Below, piece by piece: positions 14,697 through 21,501 of a stretch of 21,567 nt of DNA (positions within the stretch are counted from its first letter, which is position 1; each line of letters begins with the position of its first letter). The notes beneath the pieces are model-generated. The model saw only the letters and a list, made by a program, of their open reading frames with translations, did not search any database and was not told the DNA's origin. This DNA comes from CAZXMB01 sp964641715 (lineage in GTDB: Bacteria; Desulfobacterota; BSN033; UBA1163), in the NCBI GenBank assembly GCA_964641715.1, contig CAZXMB010000029.1, positions 1 to 21,567 on the forward strand, given 5' to 3'. The translations under genes were made by a program, and so were the position numbers.

Positions 14697-16527
14697 AATC
14701 TTTAATTACAGGGAGGCTCAGGATGAAGGCCGTCCCTTTCTCTCTCTCACTTGCGACCTCAATCACTCCCCTGTGATCTTCAATAATCTTATGGGTGAGG
14801 GCCATTCCAAGGCCAACCCCTTTATCCTTTGTGGTGAAGAAAGGGTTGAAAAGACTCTTCGCTGTATCTTCATCCATTCCAATCCCCGTATCACGAAAGG
14901 TGAGCCGAATAGAAGAGGAGCTCCGATCCATTTCAGAGGAGATGGAAAGAGTCCCTCCATTGGGCATGGCCTGGATGGCATTGATCACCAGGTTCGAAAA
15001 GGCTCTGTACAGTGACTCCGAATCGCCCTGGATGGATGGAATCGATCGATCGAGATGGTTTTCGAAAAGGATCCTCCTCTTCTTCATCTCTTCTCCGTGA
15101 AGATCGATCACCTGAAGGATCAACGGATTGACATCAAGATTGATCAGGGGCCGTTTTCTGCTTCGGGTCAACTCCAGAAGATCTTCCACCAATTGATTGA
15201 TCCGGTCGATTTCTCTCGGGACGGTGATATGAAACTTCTCCATGAAAGAAGGGCTCTCCATTTTTTTTGAAAGAAGCTGGACAAAGGTCTTGATGGCGGA
15301 GAGGGGGTTCTTAATCTCGTGGGCAAGCCCGGCAGAGAGTGTCCCCAGAGCGGCCAGGCGGTCTGCTTGCCTCAATCTCTCTTCAAGGGCCTTGATCTTG
15401 GTAATATCCTGAAAGACTGCCAGGGCACCGATCTTTTTCCCCTCCCCATTGCTCAGAACAGAGGTGGATCCGGCCAGCCAGAGGGAATCCTTCTTTCTTT
15501 TCAGTTCCATTTCGGAATGGAACATCCCCTTCTCTTGAGATAAGGTCTCGGCAACGGTCTGATAAAGGGGATGGTCCTCACCCAATACCTGATTTAATAA
15601 AACTCCCACGGCTTCATCTCTCCTCACTCCCAAGATTTTCTGCGCCCTCTCGTTGAGAGTGACGATTTTCTGATCCAGATCAACCGTAATGAGGCCATTG
15701 GTCATCGAAGACAGAATGTTATCCCTGTAAGCCTTCAGGGCGGTGATCTCCCGAAGACGGTCCTCTAACTCCTCTCGATGCAGACGGATCTGCTGGATCA
15801 TGTGGTTAAAATTCTTTCCCAGCTCTTCGATCTCGTCATGGGTGCGAATATCGATGATCTGTTCGAGGTCCCCTCCGGCAGCCGAGATCGTCGTCTCAAC
15901 CAGTCTGGAGATGGGCCGGGTGATGCGCCTTACAAAGAAGACTGACCCGAGAATACCAAGGAGGATGGCGAGTAGACCGAGGAAGAGAAGGTTGAGACGG
16001 GTCTTTAAAATCTCTTCGGACATCCTTTCCAGAGAGAGGCCGATTCGAATCGTTCCCCACTTCTCCCTGGATTCCTTAATGTAAACCGGGATCGCAATGT
16101 CCAGGATTCGAGTCTTTTCTTTATTGATAAGGCTCTGCTGGATCAGGGGCTCTTTCGTCCTCACGGCCTTCAGGCTGACCTCGTCGGTCAGAACGGTCCC
16201 CTGTCTTTCATCCTGCTGACTGTAAGCCGCTACCCGGTTCTCCTTGTCGTGGATGATCACATAGGCAATATCCTCTTCAAGGGCAACCTTTTCAGCATTC
16301 TGTTCGAGAATGACATAATTATAGGTGAGAAGGGCATTGATGCTTACGGCAGCCAGATTCCGTGCCATGGCCATCCCCCGTTTCTGAGCTTCCTCTTGAA
16401 TCATTTCGGACTGCCGCTTTTCCACGAAAAGGATGACCAGGGTCATGACCAGGAGGATGATCAGAGTGGAGTAGAAGATGAGCCTTGTCTGAAGGCGAAT
16501 GGACTTGGTATCTTTTTTAAAAACCAT
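14680..16527 (-). CDS. Transmembrane sensor histidine kinase (NtrB/AtoS-like)
   Basis: The 615-residue inner-membrane kinase has membrane helices at about 15-35 and 178-200 enclosing a periplasmic sensor region of about 140 residues (Cache-like by layout). Then come a HAMP domain (about 198-250), a PAS domain (about 264-380), HisKA with H403 in GLAHEIKNPL, and HATPase with NLVINAIQAMPNGG (512-525), DTGIGM (546-551) and GVGLGM (570-575). The HEIKNPLS box and architecture are typical of kinases that partner NtrC-type sigma-54 activators, such as the one encoded at 18737-20113. It lies 34 bp after the binding-protein gene, suggesting that the two sense together. Its last codons overlap the palindrome at 14669-14696. 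Confidence 0.94.
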   Translation of the reverse strand: MVFKKDTKSIRLQTRLIFYSTLIILLVMTLVILFVEKRQSEMIQEEAQKRGMAMARNLAAVSINALLTYNYVILEQNAEKVALEEDIAYVIIHDKENRVAAYSQQDERQGTVLTDEVSLKAVRTKEPLIQQSLINKEKTRILDIAIPVYIKESREKWGTIRIGLSLERMSEEILKTRLNLLFLGLLAILLGILGSVFFVRRITRPISRLVETTISAAGGDLEQIIDIRTHDEIEELGKNFNHMIQQIRLHREELEDRLREITALKAYRDNILSSMTNGLITVDLDQKIVTLNERAQKILGVRRDEAVGVLLNQVLGEDHPLYQTVAETLSQEKGMFHSEMELKRKKDSLWLAGSTSVLSNGEGKKIGALAVFQDITKIKALEERLRQADRLAALGTLSAGLAHEIKNPLSAIKTFVQLLSKKMESPSFMEKFHITVPREIDRINQLVEDLLELTRSRKRPLINLDVNPLILQVIDLHGEEMKKRRILFENHLDRSIPSIQGDSESLYRAFSNLVINAIQAMPNGGTLSISSEMDRSSSSIRLTFRDTGIGMDEDTAKSLFNPFFTTKDKGVGLGMALTHKIIEDHRGVIEVASEREKGTAFILSLPVIKDSNCQQ

Positions 16528-16561
16528 CTGGATTGAGCGTTGGGCGGTTAAAAATGAATTG

Positions 16562-18175
16562 TTATTTCTTCAACCAGATCTTTTTCATCGGGATATAGGG
16601 GCCACCGAGGGCATTCACCTCAACACCCCTCACATAGGATCGATAGACCATCTGGAAGAGGTGGTTCACCATGGGGACAATCGGCGCATCCTCGAGAATC
16701 ATCTCCTCGATCTTTCGATACATCTCCATCCGTTTGAGATAATCCCTTTCTGATCTGGCCCTCTCGAGAAGACGATCCACTTCCGGATGATGATAATTTG
16801 TATAATTATACCTTGATTTTGAGTGAAAAAGAGTCCCTAAAAAATTATCCGGATCAGGAAAATCCGCATACCAGGCATAGATAAAAACGGGGGCTTTATT
16901 CAACTTCAAGATCGATTCGAAATTCGGCCAGTTTGTTTCAAAATGGATGTTCGTTTGAATGCCTAATTTATCCAATTGAATTTTTATCTCGTTTAATTCC
17001 CTTTGCGCCGCATCTGATTTTGAAGCACTCCATAGTTCTAAGGGGGAGACTTTTTTGCTTTTCCCATAACCGGCCTCAGCTAAAAGTTTTTTGGTACTGA
17101 TTTCATCATGGGGATAGAAATCTCTTTTAGGATCATATCCTGGCATTCCAGGGGGGAGAATACCCTTGGCTAAATTGAACTGATTTTTATGAATTTCTGA
17201 AATGATAAAACGCTTATCTATTGCGAAATTTATGGCTTTTCTCAATTTTTTATTATCCAAAGGTTTTGTCATTGAATTTAATCCATAAAATCTCAGAGAA
17301 AGAATAGGTTTTTGTAAAAAGAAGTGACGTTTTTCTTTAACTATCTCTTCTATTTCCTCAGGGGGAACGAATGATTCCTCAAGGCCCCCTTCTTTAAATT
17401 CTTTGAGGATCTTCCCCCGTGGAGCTCCATGAAAGATTTTAAAAATAATTTTGTCCAGATAAGGCCTCCCTTCAAAATAATCAGGGTTGGCCTCGAGAAT
17501 GATCTCCTCCCCTTCTTTCATGGACAAAAATTTAAAAGGACCTGTCCCAACCGGTGATTTTCCAAAAGCGATCCCTGATTTTTCAATTTCTTCCTTTGGA
17601 ATAACCTTAAACTTATTCATACCCAATATGGAAATGAAAGGTGAATAAGGCTCTAAGAGTCTTATCTCAAAGATATATTTCCCCCTTGAATTAAGACCCT
17701 CAACATTACCTGCCTTTCCTTCCTGAAATTCCTTAAATCCAAGGATTCGATTCAAAAATTGAGCTCCCGGAGATTTTGTCTTGGGATCAATGATGCGGGT
17801 AAATGAATAAACAAAGTCATCTGCAGTGACCTCTCTTCCATTGTGAAACTTGACTCCTTCTTTCAAATAAAACGTATAAGTAAGCCCATCCTGGGAGATC
17901 CTCCAGGAATTGGCAATGGCAGGAATCATATTGAGATCTTTGTCAAATTGAACTAATCCGTCAAAAATTTGCTGGATGATAGTGACTGCGTACATGTCAA
18001 TCGCAAGAGCAGGATCAAGAGTCTTGGGGTTAAATTCAAGAGGCTTCCGATAAGTCCCTCCCATCTTTGAAGGCTCCGATCTCTTCTCTCCCGAAAAAAT
18101 ATTTAGAGGAAAAGAAAGAAGAGATAGCAATATGAGTAGGATAGAGAAAAAGAGGAGAAATAATCTCTTTGACAT
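16562..18175 (-). CDS. Orphan oligopeptide-type ABC substrate-binding protein (SBP_bac_5)
   Basis: The 537-residue protein belongs to the DppA/OppA family of periplasmic peptide-binding proteins. It has a long hydrophobic signal (residues about 4-24) without a lipobox Cys. Family landmarks are TLDPALAIDMYAVTIIQQIF, LKEGVKFHNGREVTADDFVYSFTR-type text near residue 105, SPVGTGPF, and DFPDPDNFLGTLFHS. No permease or ATPase gene of an Opp/Dpp system is nearby; a sensor kinase follows 34 bp downstream. That points to a sensing role, with the ligand-loaded protein touching the kinase's periplasmic domain. Most of the gene is visibly AT-richer than its neighbours, but the last 230 bp are not. It has its own sigma-70 promoter (18217-18245). 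Confidence 0.92.
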   Translation of the reverse strand: MSKRLFLLFFSILLILLSLLSFPLNIFSGEKRSEPSKMGGTYRKPLEFNPKTLDPALAIDMYAVTIIQQIFDGLVQFDKDLNMIPAIANSWRISQDGLTYTFYLKEGVKFHNGREVTADDFVYSFTRIIDPKTKSPGAQFLNRILGFKEFQEGKAGNVEGLNSRGKYIFEIRLLEPYSPFISILGMNKFKVIPKEEIEKSGIAFGKSPVGTGPFKFLSMKEGEEIILEANPDYFEGRPYLDKIIFKIFHGAPRGKILKEFKEGGLEESFVPPEEIEEIVKEKRHFFLQKPILSLRFYGLNSMTKPLDNKKLRKAINFAIDKRFIISEIHKNQFNLAKGILPPGMPGYDPKRDFYPHDEISTKKLLAEAGYGKSKKVSPLELWSASKSDAAQRELNEIKIQLDKLGIQTNIHFETNWPNFESILKLNKAPVFIYAWYADFPDPDNFLGTLFHSKSRYNYTNYHHPEVDRLLERARSERDYLKRMEMYRKIEEMILEDAPIVPMVNHLFQMVYRSYVRGVEVNALGGPYIPMKKIWLKK

Positions 18176-18216
18176 ATTGAGTTGGAACCTTCAAGGATTA
18201 AGAAATTTCCAGATTA

Positions 18217-18245
18217 TTTATAGGAGGAAAAAGGAAGGATGTCAA
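18217..18245 (-). promoter_or_regulatory. Sigma-70 promoter of the binding-protein/kinase operon
   Basis: On the minus strand TTGACA (18245-18240) and TATAAA (18222-18217) are separated by 17 bp, a near-consensus promoter just after the peptide gene's terminator. The start site would be near 18210. The pair can thus be made without sigma-54. Confidence 0.85.
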
Positions 18246-18249
18246 AGGT

Positions 18250-18290
18250 TATTAGAAAAAAGAAAGCATAACCGAAATCCGGGTATGCTT
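18250..18290 (-). terminator. Rho-independent terminator of the small peptide gene
   Basis: On the minus strand AAGCATA (18290-18284) pairs with TATGCTT (18270-18264), and an inner CCG/CGG pair extends the stem after one mismatch. A T-rich tract (TCTTTTTTC) follows. It ends a transcript of about 210 nt starting at the sigma-54 promoter. Confidence 0.72.
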
Positions 18291-18322
18291 CCTTTTAGAA
18301 TTGATGAAAATGGGAGGCTTAA

Positions 18323-18412
18323 TTACCAACCCCCACCCTCTGCCAATACCGGTAGCACATAGGCCATCACTGTGACTGCAACGATGAGCAGTTCGATTGC
18401 GATCTTCTTCAT
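18323..18412 (-). CDS. 29-residue secreted peptide gene (candidate signal precursor)
   Basis: The 90-bp frame encodes a basic N-terminus (MKKIAIE), a hydrophobic core (LLIVAVTVMAYVL), a signal peptidase I-type site PVLA, and then only EGGGW before TAA. Cleavage after the Ala would release the pentapeptide EGGGW. Translation is strongly supported by AGGAGGTGAT, nearly perfect complementarity to the 16S 3' end, 4-5 bases before the ATG. It has a sigma-54 promoter (18477-18492), two activator sites upstream and a terminator downstream. It lies between the activator gene and the orphan peptide-binding protein/kinase pair. I do not know this family. A signalling peptide is my inference; a small membrane peptide is the main alternative. 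Confidence 0.75.
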   Translation of the reverse strand: MKKIAIELLIVAVTVMAYVLPVLAEGGGW

Positions 18413-18476
18413 GGGATCACCTCCTTTCCAATGGATTTAAGCGGAGAAAAAAGAAACGAGATACAGCAATCTTATT

Positions 18477-18492
18477 AGCAATCAGGATGCCA
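18477..18492 (-). promoter_or_regulatory. Sigma-54 (-24/-12) promoter of the small peptide gene
   Basis: The minus strand reads TGGCATCCTGATTGCT (18492-18477), with GG and GC exactly 10 bp apart, close to the consensus TGGCAC-N5-TTGCW. The start would be near 18466, giving a leader of about 54 nt before the peptide ATG. Two palindromic sites are centred about 145 and 225 bp upstream, at typical enhancer distances. Confidence 0.85.
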
Positions 18493-18601
18493 CAAGAAAA
18501 AGAAAAAAAATTTCTAAATAAATGGCCATTAACTATCTGTTAAATAAAGAGATTTTGAGAGATACTGCTTTGAATGATAGGGAAATGTCCTTTCAATCCA
18601 T

Positions 18602-18619
18602 TGCCAACAATAATTGACA
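18602..18619. promoter_or_regulatory. Activator-binding palindrome (copy 2)
   Basis: TGCCAACAATAATTGACA matches the perfect site TGTCAACAATAGTTGACA (reverse strand of 14674-14691) at 16 of 18 positions. The flanks extend it to TTGCCAA...TTGACAA. It is the promoter-proximal site for the peptide gene. Confidence 0.72.
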
Positions 18620-18681
18620 ATGAATTGAAAAAATGAGATGGGATAAGGGTAAACCCGTGATTTAATTAGGAGAGTTTAAAC

Positions 18682-18699
18682 TGTAAACAATAGTTGGCA
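18682..18699. promoter_or_regulatory. Activator-binding palindrome (copy 3)
   Basis: TGTAAACAATAGTTGGCA matches the perfect site at 16 of 18 positions; its centre is exactly 80 bp from copy 2. It lies 38 bp after the stop codon of the activator gene. The rest of 18413-18736 is AT-rich leader and spacer DNA without another gene. Confidence 0.7.
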
Positions 18700-18736
18700 A
18701 ATCGGGAAAAATATTACAGTCTGAGTGAGGATCAAT

Positions 18737-20113
18737 CTACTTTTTTAAGGAGATACCAAACTGTTTTGCTCTCTGGATGAGGTGGGCCCGGCTGATTTTC
18801 AGGACCCTTGCCGCCTCTGTCTGATTCCACTGACATGCCTCAAGCACATTGAGGATGATCCTTTTTTCGAATTCCTCTCTGATTTTTGATAAACCCCCTC
18901 CTTTCCCTGCCAAATCCTCGATGTCCTGTTTCGAATCCATCAAAATTTCGATGGGGATGTGTTTAATATCAATCAGTTCTTCTCCGGAGGAGAGGACGAC
19001 GATCCGCTCAATAAGATTCTCCAATTCCCGGATATTTCCCGGCCAGTGATACCGGGAGAGGGCATCCAGGGCCTTCTCAGAAAATCCCGAAATCCTTTTA
19101 TGAAAGGCAATGTTGAACTTATTCAGAAAATGCTGAGCCAGCAGGGGGACATCCTCCCTTCTCTCGCAAAGGGGAGGAATGGAAATGGGGACGACATTGA
19201 GCCTGAAATAGAGGTCCTGACGAAATTTCCCTTGAGCGATGGCCTCTTCCAAGTCCGTATTTGTTGCTGAAATGACACGGATGTTGATCTTGATGGGACG
19301 GTTCGAACCGATTCGTTCGATCTCCTTCTCCTGTAGAACCCGGAGCAGTTTTGCCTGAAGATCAGATCTCAACGCAGAGATTTCATCGAGAAAGAGGGTC
19401 CCTCCATTGGCATGCTCAAATTTTCCGATGGTTCGGGTATGAGCCCCGGTAAACGCTCCCTTCTCGTGACCGAACATCTCGCTCTCCATCAGTTCGGAGG
19501 GAATGGCCGCACAGTTGATAGCCACAAAGGGCTGGTCTTTTCGGTTTCCCTGATAATGGATGGAGCGAGCAACCAGTTCCTTGCCTGTCCCGCTCTCCCC
19601 CTTAATCAGAATATGGGTTGAGGTGAAGGCCACTTTCTTGATGAGGTTAAAGATCTCAAGCATGGCCCTGGATTGGCCAATGATCTGACCCAGACCGCGG
19701 GATTCTTTCATCTCCTTCCGGAGAAAATCCAATTCTCTTTGAAGCTTCTGCTGGCTGATTACCCGATTGACGGTGGAGAGAATATCATCAGGTTCATAGG
19801 GCTTGGTGATATAATCGCAGGCACCTAATTTGATAGCCTCGACTGCTTTCCTCGCTAAATTGAGAGCGGAGACCATGACCGCCTCAATCCCTTCATCCTC
19901 TTCTTTGATCTTCCGGAGGACTTCGAGCCCATCCATATCAGGCATATGCACATCCAACAATACAAGATCGATCGATTCTTTTCGGACAATATCGAGGCCC
20001 ATTTGGCCGCTTTCTGCAGACAATACCCTGTAGTGATCCTCAAGGATCACCTCAAGAGATTGCCGCGCCCCCAATTCATCGTCCACAATCAGTACGGTCG
20101 GCTTTATTTCCAT
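18737..20113 (-). CDS. NtrC-family sigma-54-dependent response regulator
   Basis: The 458-residue activator has a receiver domain (phospho-acceptor D54 in LVLLDVHMPD, K104 in TKPYEPDD), a central AAA+ domain, and a C-terminal Fis-type helix-turn-helix (about 427-449, NQTEAARVLKISRAHL). The AAA+ part has Walker A GESGTGKE (172-179), the sigma-54 contact loop GAFTGA (219-224) intact, and Walker B GGTLFLDE (237-244). It should be a competent sigma-54 activator, probably phosphorylated by the kinase at 14680-16527. The first in-frame codon is GTG (20116), followed directly by ATG (20113). A strong promoter whose start site falls at about 20115 suggests a leaderless mRNA, so I chose the ATG. Its likely binding sites are the three palindromes. 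Confidence 0.94.
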   Translation of the reverse strand: MEIKPTVLIVDDELGARQSLEVILEDHYRVLSAESGQMGLDIVRKESIDLVLLDVHMPDMDGLEVLRKIKEEDEGIEAVMVSALNLARKAVEAIKLGACDYITKPYEPDDILSTVNRVISQQKLQRELDFLRKEMKESRGLGQIIGQSRAMLEIFNLIKKVAFTSTHILIKGESGTGKELVARSIHYQGNRKDQPFVAINCAAIPSELMESEMFGHEKGAFTGAHTRTIGKFEHANGGTLFLDEISALRSDLQAKLLRVLQEKEIERIGSNRPIKINIRVISATNTDLEEAIAQGKFRQDLYFRLNVVPISIPPLCERREDVPLLAQHFLNKFNIAFHKRISGFSEKALDALSRYHWPGNIRELENLIERIVVLSSGEELIDIKHIPIEILMDSKQDIEDLAGKGGGLSKIREEFEKRIILNVLEACQWNQTEAARVLKISRAHLIQRAKQFGISLKK

Positions 20114-20121
20114 CACCCGAC

Positions 20122-20150
20122 ACTATAGATGAAATGATTTTTCTCGTCAA
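20122..20150 (-). promoter_or_regulatory. Sigma-70 promoter of the activator gene
   Basis: On the minus strand TTGACG (20150-20145) and TATAGT (20127-20122) are 17 bp apart. The expected start site (about 20115) coincides with the start codon, and no ribosome binding site fits between. Confidence 0.75.
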
Positions 20151-20189
20151 TCATAATCCCCCTCTCCCCTGCAACCCCTCACTTAAACG

Positions 20190-20246
20190 GGGTAGGGGCG
20201 ACTTCAGTCGCCCTGAATAGGCCCCGATTAAATCGGGACCCTACCC
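20190..20246. repeat. Three-way-junction palindromic repeat
   Basis: An outer stem (GGGTAGGG at 20190-20197 with CCCTACCC at 20239-20246) encloses two hairpins: GGGCGAC/GTCGCCC (20196-20202 and 20207-20213) and CCCGATT/AATCGGG (20223-20229 and 20231-20237). It lies in non-coding DNA between divergent genes. It looks like a dispersed REP-like element. The remaining spacer up to 20417 holds a DnaA-box match and no gene. Confidence 0.65.
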
Positions 20247-20299
20247 ATTGTCCCCCGCTTCAGACCTTGTGATTGAAAAGACGTATCGATCCAGGAGAG

Positions 20300-20308
20300 T
20301 TATCCACA
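20300..20308 (+). promoter_or_regulatory. Single DnaA-box match
   Basis: TTATCCACA is an exact match to the DnaA box consensus TTATNCACA. Only one is present, with no AT-rich unwinding region or dnaA/dnaN genes, so this is not an origin. A chance match is possible. Confidence 0.3.
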
Positions 20309-20417
20309 GGGTGCTACGAGAACTCAAGTACGCATTACCTTTTCCCCCTTTACAAAAGAGTATATTCGTTGACATTTTATGGTTGGAGTGGTAAGCAAAA
20401 AACAGGGAGGATTAGCC

Positions 20418-21125
20418 ATGTACTTTTCCATTCAAAAGGAGTTGTTTGATTTTCTGCCCGATCTCACCATCGGGATGGTGGTGGCAAAGGGTGTGGATAA
20501 TACCCATCCCTCAAAAGAGATTGAGGAGCTTCTCAGCCAGAGCACTGAAGGATTGAAGAGTGATTTCATTGGCGACAAGGCTCAGGAACACCCGAGGATC
20601 AAACCCTGGAGAAACGCCTTCACCCGATTGGACATCTCCGGAAGCAAATTTCCAAGTTCCATTGAATCCATGGCTAGGAGGATCTTGAAAGGAGACCCTT
20701 TCCCGAGGATCAATCCGCTGGTTGACCTCTATAATAGTCTCTCTCTGAAATATCTCGTCCCGATGGGCGGCCACGATTTAGATACGTTAAAAGGCAACCT
20801 CTCCCTTCAATTCGCCGAGGGCTGGGAGCCCTTCACCCCGATGGGAGGCGGAGAAACGATGACAGTGCCAAAAGGAGAGTTGGTCTACCGGGATGAACGG
20901 GAAGTCCTGACCCGAAATTGGGTATGGCGTCAATGCGATAAGGATAAGACAACTGAAAAGACGAAAAACATCTTCATTCCCATTGATGTCTTAGGCGAAG
21001 TGGGAAGAGAAGAAGCCGATAAGATCATAAAAGACCTCTCTCACCTGATCCCGAGATACTTAGGGGGAATCATCTTCTCGGCAATCCTGCACAGGGAAAA
21101 ACCTTCTGTGGAGTTCTCTCTCTAA
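20418..21125 (+). CDS. B3/B4 (tRNA-binding-like) domain protein
   Basis: The 235-residue protein is a stand-alone B3/B4 domain, the fold found in the beta subunit of phenylalanyl-tRNA synthetase, where it helps recognise or edit aminoacyl-tRNA. Landmarks are INPLVDLYNSLSLKYLVPMG (98-117) with GGHDLDTL (117-124) and RNWVWRQCDKDKTT (166-179). Free-standing members exist widely and are thought to act on amino acids or tRNA, but the activity is not established. The ATG at 20418 was chosen because AGGGAGG lies 7 nt upstream and the domain starts there; the frame is open to an ATG at 20379. A TTGACA at 20369-20374 lies upstream, without a convincing -10 box. Confidence 0.88.
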   Translation: MYFSIQKELFDFLPDLTIGMVVAKGVDNTHPSKEIEELLSQSTEGLKSDFIGDKAQEHPRIKPWRNAFTRLDISGSKFPSSIESMARRILKGDPFPRINPLVDLYNSLSLKYLVPMGGHDLDTLKGNLSLQFAEGWEPFTPMGGGETMTVPKGELVYRDEREVLTRNWVWRQCDKDKTTEKTKNIFIPIDVLGEVGREEADKIIKDLSHLIPRYLGGIIFSAILHREKPSVEFSL

Positions 21126-21130
21126 AAAAG

Positions 21131-21156
21131 AAAGGGAAGAGTTTCCTCTTCCCTTT
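21131..21156. terminator. Bidirectional terminator
   Basis: AAAGGGAAGAG (21131-21141) pairs perfectly with CTCTTCCCTTT (21146-21156) around a 4-nt loop. On the minus strand the loop is GAAA and CTTTTTT follows; on the plus strand a short TTTT follows. It serves the convergent B3/B4 and lipoprotein genes. Confidence 0.8.
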
Positions 21157-21209
21157 TCCAAATCTTTCTCTTTCCTCGCAAGGATCGTTGATCTTTTTGA
21201 GAGGCAGGA

Positions 21210-21368
21210 TTAGTAGCCTTTTTTCTGAATTTCAGCTAATCCCTCATCAATTGTGAAAACAGCACCGCATTTGGGGCATTTAATCTTTGTATCCTGTGAT
21301 ACCCCACATCCAAATGCAAAAACTCCTAACGCCATCAATACCAAAAAGATGCTCACCAATCTCTTCAT
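21210..21368 (-). CDS. Small zinc-ribbon lipoprotein
   Basis: The 52-residue product has a signal sequence (MKRLVSIFLVLMALGVFAFG) ending at a lipobox-like AFGC with C21 as the candidate lipidated residue. A CPKC knuckle (31-34) follows, suggesting half of a zinc ribbon, then a short tail. A pair of such chains, or another partner, would be needed to complete a four-Cys site. AAAGGAGGTGA lies just upstream of the ATG. I do not recognise a named family. The gene lies alone between a weak promoter (21436-21464) and the terminator at 21131-21156. Confidence 0.72.
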   Translation of the reverse strand: MKRLVSIFLVLMALGVFAFGCGVSQDTKIKCPKCGAVFTIDEGLAEIQKKGY

Positions 21369-21435
21369 CAACTTCACCTCCTTTCAATAACAGATATACA
21401 AATTTAAATGGAGTTTAAAGACTTTGTAGAAAAAT

Positions 21436-21464
21436 CGAATAACAAAATTTATCCCCGTTGTCAA
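21436..21464 (-). promoter_or_regulatory. Possible sigma-70 promoter of the small lipoprotein gene
   Basis: On the minus strand a consensus TTGACA (21464-21459) is followed after 17 bp by the weak -10 box TATTCG (21441-21436). The start would be near 21429. Confidence 0.45.
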
Positions 21465-21501
21465 GAAAAAAGTTGTATCAATTTAAAACTCACTTTCTCG
21501 C

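Noticed and set aside
20300..20308. Replication origin suggested by the DnaA-box match.
   Set aside because: One box only, with no cluster, AT-rich unwinding region or replication genes.
21457..21480. TTGTCAAGAAAAAAGTTGTATCAA as a fourth copy of the palindrome.
   Set aside because: The half-site spacing and the central CAATAG-type core do not match; the TGTCAA there is better read as a -35 box on the minus strand.
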